Source of the DNA: Rhynchopus euleeides | Lineage: Eukaryota > Euglenozoa > Diplonemea > Diplonemida > Diplonemidae | Length of the DNA stretch: 64,000 nucleotides | Assembly: GCA_963210315.1 (NCBI GenBank) | Contig: OY723254.1 | Location: forward strand, 2,014,379 to 2,078,378 | Direction: 5' to 3' | Shown: piece by piece, positions 60,803-64,000 of the stretch | How positions within the stretch are numbered: position 1 is the stretch's first letter | Layout: each line of letters begins with the position of its first letter | Program-made: the position numbers and the translations under genes | Notes under the pieces: generated by a model | Told to the model about the DNA's origin: nothing | What the model saw: only the letters and a program-made list of their open reading frames with translations | The model's database searches: none

Positions 60803-62333
60803 ATGTACCTCCGTGCTGTCGCACGCGTTGCGCGCGGGGGGGCTGTGCAGGGCGCACAGCAATGGGCCCCCCGCCGGTGGTGCACCGCGAACGCCACGCC
60901 CGAGGGTGAGGAGGGGGAGGCTGGGGCACAGGAGGGCGAGTCGGCGGAGGATGCGTTCGACCGCAACCCGATCTCCACCGCGATGCGGCAGTGCCAGACG
61001 AGGCACGAGGTTGCGGAGTTCATGCTGCAGCAGGATTCCGCGGCACTGTTCGACACCCACGACCTGGAGGCGGCGCGTATGATTGCGCATCTCAGCGATA
61101 CCCCACTCACCTCGCGGGTGGGGAGGGCGATGGACCAGATGAGCCAGCGCATGAAGGGCAGGTTCACGAGCGGCGCACAGAAGCACGGGTCGCATAACCG
61201 TATCCTCAACATCATCCAGGGCAAGGATGTGGCGACGAAGAAGCCGGTGGGGAAGAGAAAGAAGGCATCTGGGTCTGTCAACATCTACCTCGAGTTTGCA
61301 TCGTGCTACGCACAGATCTGCTATGCCTACGCCCAGCCGCGTGGCGGGGTGAAGGCGCTGAACACCAACCCGCTGTACCTCATGTCGGTGGAGACTGCCA
61401 CCAAGGCAGTCAGGGAGATCGGGGCCCGGGCGAAGAAGCTGCAGCGCATCGACAGGCCGCAGGTGGTGCCCACAGCCATCCTCGCCCTGGGGCTGCTCGA
61501 TCAGAAGGCCCTCTGGCAGGCGAACCTGGCGCCCTTCATCATTGGGGAGGAGTCGCCCGGGAAGCCGTTTTGGGAGGACTGGGTCTCGGGCACAGACATG
61601 CACCCCGGATGGGATGTGCATGAGCTGACGAATGTGTTGTGGGGTGCCGTGACAATGGGGCTGCATAAGACGGCGGAGTGCCGCCGTTTGGTTCAGGCGT
61701 GTCTGCAGCGTGTGTCGACGGAGGAGATGCTGGTGACCTGCACCGCGGCGACGCTGACGCGCCTGCTGACGGTGGCCACCCAGCTGAAGGAGACGACGGG
61801 GCCCATCGCCACCGCAGTGTCAGCCCTGTTTGAAAACGCGGCGCGCCGGATAACTGAGCTTGCGCAGCCCAACGCAACCCCGAAGGAGCTGAAGGCACTT
61901 CCTGGCGAGGTGGAGATGCCCGCAGCGGGGCACGCCGAGCACATGGGGGGCGAGAGGATTATGTATGAGGACTACGACAACGACAACTACCTGATAGGGT
62001 CCTTCTCCTTGGGGCAGCTCATCGAGGTGCTGGAGGCGTACAACGCAACGGGGCGGACCCGCTCCATGGTGCACACCGCAGTGGCGGGGCGTGTGCTTGC
62101 GACGCAGGATGTATGTGCGAGGGAGGGGTCATTGGTTGCTCGGCAGAGCCGTGTTTTGTTTGTTGGAGGGGTACCCCCTAACCAGGGTATCCGGCTTCTG
62201 GGGCAAGGGAGCGAAGACGGCGAAGACGCGCAAGGTCGTCCTGACGAGGTACCGGGACAGGTACCTCATGGACATGCTCGGGTGGGAAGCCTACCCATGC
62301 TCCAGGGGGGTAGGGACTAGGTGCTCGGTGTGA
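60803..62333 (+). CDS. Probable mitochondrial helical-repeat protein (RAP/FASTK-like end possible)
   Basis: Exon 1 is 60803-62110 (436 residues). MYLRAVARVARGG followed by APRRWCTAN is Arg-rich, without acids, and looks like a mitochondrial presequence. The body is alpha-helical with repeats reminiscent of organelle RNA-binding proteins (EVAEFMLQQDSAALFDTHDL, HELTNVLWGAVTMGLHKTAE, LIEVLEAYNATG). Donor GTATGTG at 62,111 is phase 0. The exon-1 frame reads on into poor sequence, whereas another frame gives KTRKVVLTRYRDRYLMDMLG then WEAYPC, like the end of a RAP domain. That needs an exon from about 62,208 with an AAG acceptor, so the second exon is tentative. FASTK/RAP proteins process mitochondrial RNA. 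The family is inferred, not proven. Confidence 0.65.
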
Positions 62334-62572
62334 TGTACAGTGCTGTATAAAGGCATACACATCGTGTAGCAACCGCTCTCGGCCTGTGTTATGTTTGTTG
62401 ATGCATTGGTGCTTCTACACACAACCCCTGAAATGATGATCGTGCCCTGAGCCTGAAGGAGGTTGGGGTGTCAGTGTGTAGAGCAGTCTGTTTGCTTGCT
62501 GTGGTGGGTCACTTTCTGCTCACACGAGTGCGCGAAATAGGATAACCGTGTGTGTGTGTGTAAGCCAGCAAC

Positions 62573-63467
62573 ATGCAGTGCCCTACCAATCCACCACAAC
62601 CACAGCTGCGGGAAACCATCAACAAGCACCCTGCGGCGGCAGTCGAGCTCATCTACCTGTTCCTGGTGGCATACTCGAACCCGCTGTACCAGGTGCTGTG
62701 CCAGCCCCTGCAGGACTCCGCTTCGTGGAAGAAGCTGAAAATCGGGGACGTGGTATGCAGGCCTGGGCGGGGAACGAGCCCTTTTTCCAGGTTTTTTGGG
62801 TCGGGGAACCAGGTTTTTTCTAAGAATTTTTACAAGGGATTTTTTGCTCGCCCTCCCACAGTTTCCAGGCGCGTGCCCGTCAGGCGGGACTTTTTCTCTG
62901 ATTTCTCTCCGCGTCATCATGTGACAGCTCTCGAGTGATGCCCAGAGATGCTTGCGGCAGAGAGTGCCCCTCATGCGCGTTACAGCTGAAAATGAATGAG
63001 GATCATCTGGCACTCGTTCTCATCGGGGGTTGTGCTCCGCAGGGACTCAATACACCTTGGCACTCTCGCAGAGCTGGACATGCCAGCAGCTGGAGGCAGT
63101 TACAAAGCTGCCACTCCCGACGCCACCCACCTGCTGGCCCCTTCAGGTCTGAAAGCCCAAAAGCTCCCGGGGATTTTTGCAGTGGTGCGCACCATATTCA
63201 GCGCAGTAGGATGATCTCTCCAATTTTCCAAAACTGCTGGTCTACTGGTTTGGGGAACGGTCGTCGGCAGACCGTTGAAATGCCCGTGTTAGCAAGGCAC
63301 ACTCACGTTTCAGGTAGCGTGTCGCGTGTCACGCATGTCGCGAACGCGGCAAGTGTACCTCCCAGGTAGGGAAGCCCGACCTCCTGTCCGATGTCAGTCA
63401 GGCTTCGAAGAAGCGCTTCATGGATGCGGCGCTGACCTCCTACGCTGCACTGTACCCGGAGAAGTGA
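62573..63467 (+). CDS. Small unidentified split gene
   Basis: First exon 62573-62752: MQCPTNPPQPQLRETINKHP..., ending KKLKIGDV before a phase-0 GTATGC donor. It is helical and hydrophobic (AVELIYLFLVAYSNPLYQVL). A last exon 63366-63467 in phase 0 after a CCCAG acceptor reads VGKPDLLSDVSQASKKRFMD, then AALTSYAALYPEK and stop. One or more small exons may lie between (for example near 63,085-63,150), but I could not fix them. No family recognised. The split-gene reading rests on splice signals and codon quality. Confidence 0.5.
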
Positions 63468-63493
63468 GATAGATGGACGGGCACACGCTACCT

Positions 63494-63548
63494 GGGGGGT
63501 CTGGGGGGCGGTGCCCCCCAGCCGCCGGAGGCCACGGTCGCGAACATC
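63494..63548 (+). repeat. GC-rich hairpin repeat, copy 2
   Basis: Same unit as 39,615, with GGGGGGCGGTGCCCCCC in the hairpin (A to T in the loop) and ACGGTCGCGAAC at the end. Confidence 0.85.
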
Positions 63549-63663
63549 TGTTCGTGTGGGCGTACAGATTCTGTGCGAGTTGGCTGCGTCCTCAGAGGCG
63601 ATTGGAGTGGTTGGACCCCGACTTGATGGGATTCGAAGGACTTAAGTACGAGACGTACGCCAC

Positions 63664-63718
63664 AGGGGGGTCTGGGGGGCGGAGCCCCCCAGCCGCCGGA
63701 GGCCACGGTAGTGAACGT
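63664..63718 (+). repeat. GC-rich hairpin repeat, copy 3
   Basis: Matches copy 1 through CACGGTAGTGAAC. Copies 2 and 3 are 170 bases apart in the same orientation. Confidence 0.85.
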
Positions 63719-64000
63719 CTGGCTCTCCAGTTGGCCAGCAAGGCGAACGGTACGTGGGACAGACTTCCCTTCCATCCTTGTGCGCGCCCTGTCGACTGGG
63801 GAAAACTTAGAAAATGTTTTTTCCTCTGCGAAACAACCTTAGAAAAAAATTCCCCTAACAAAATTCTTAGAAAAAAACTTTTTTCCCCTTACAAAAATTC
63901 TTAGAAAAAAAGTTCAGAATCCTGAAAGTGGGGAACAAGCCCCCCAGTTAGGAACAGCCCTGGTGGTATGCAGAAGTGAGCCCATGCGTGTTCATGCCAA
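63719..64000. other. Gene-free end of window with short A-rich tandem repeats
   Basis: About three units of the form CAAAATTCTTAGAAAAAAA at 63,800-63,915. No gene. Confidence 0.5.

Overview
The window is nuclear DNA from a microbial eukaryote, most likely a euglenozoan of the diplonemid type. That is inference from sequence only: GC-rich genes with conventional GT-AG introns; every intact gene on the + strand (14 of 14); a pyrimidine-rich tract ending in AG 2-23 bases before many start codons, as expected of spliced-leader acceptors; and two genes that look trypanosome-like, a receptor-type adenylate cyclase and a pseudo-metacaspase.

Region 1 (1-36,550) is gene-rich. In order it holds the 3' part of an NADPH oxidase; a cathepsin Z-type cysteine protease; a FAN1-like DNA-repair nuclease carrying SUMO-interacting-type motifs and a TQ cluster; a SET-domain protein; a secretory-pathway GT61-like glycosyltransferase; a four-exon PPR protein whose first intron carries three near-identical C/D snoRNA-like units; a metacaspase-fold protein with Ser at the catalytic Cys position, fused to a Tudor-like domain; a WW-domain protein; a small prefoldin-like protein; an eight-exon RAB3GAP2-like protein; a TTC1-like TPR protein; and a single-pass receptor adenylate cyclase whose ectodomain is a metal-site-less 5'-nucleotidase fold. 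All introns I could place lie between codons (phase 0), usually with a GTATGC donor.

Region 2 (about 36,550-60,800) has no intact gene. It is a nested graveyard of inverted-repeat elements: a half copy of a MITE seen at 3.7 kb, AT-rich DNA with stacked hairpins, a 50-bp satellite with a 401-bp higher-order period, a decayed block with a relic of an adenylate-cyclase domain, a duplicated L-E-R unit in which the 0.8-kb element E is flipped between copies, and two copies (2.6 and 3.0 kb) of a long element, each carrying a 1.15-kb foldback element at a different G-tract. Poly-G/C runs of 9 or more mark many element ends, and several elements are flanked by TA.

Region 3 (60,800-64,000) returns to genes: a probable mitochondrial helical-repeat protein and a small split gene, followed by short GC-rich hairpin repeats.

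The genes do not form one pathway. The gene order is what an independent-function polycistron would give. The observations most worth following are the dead-nucleotidase cyclase receptor, the Tudor-fused pseudo-metacaspase, the flipped element E, and the relocated foldback element.
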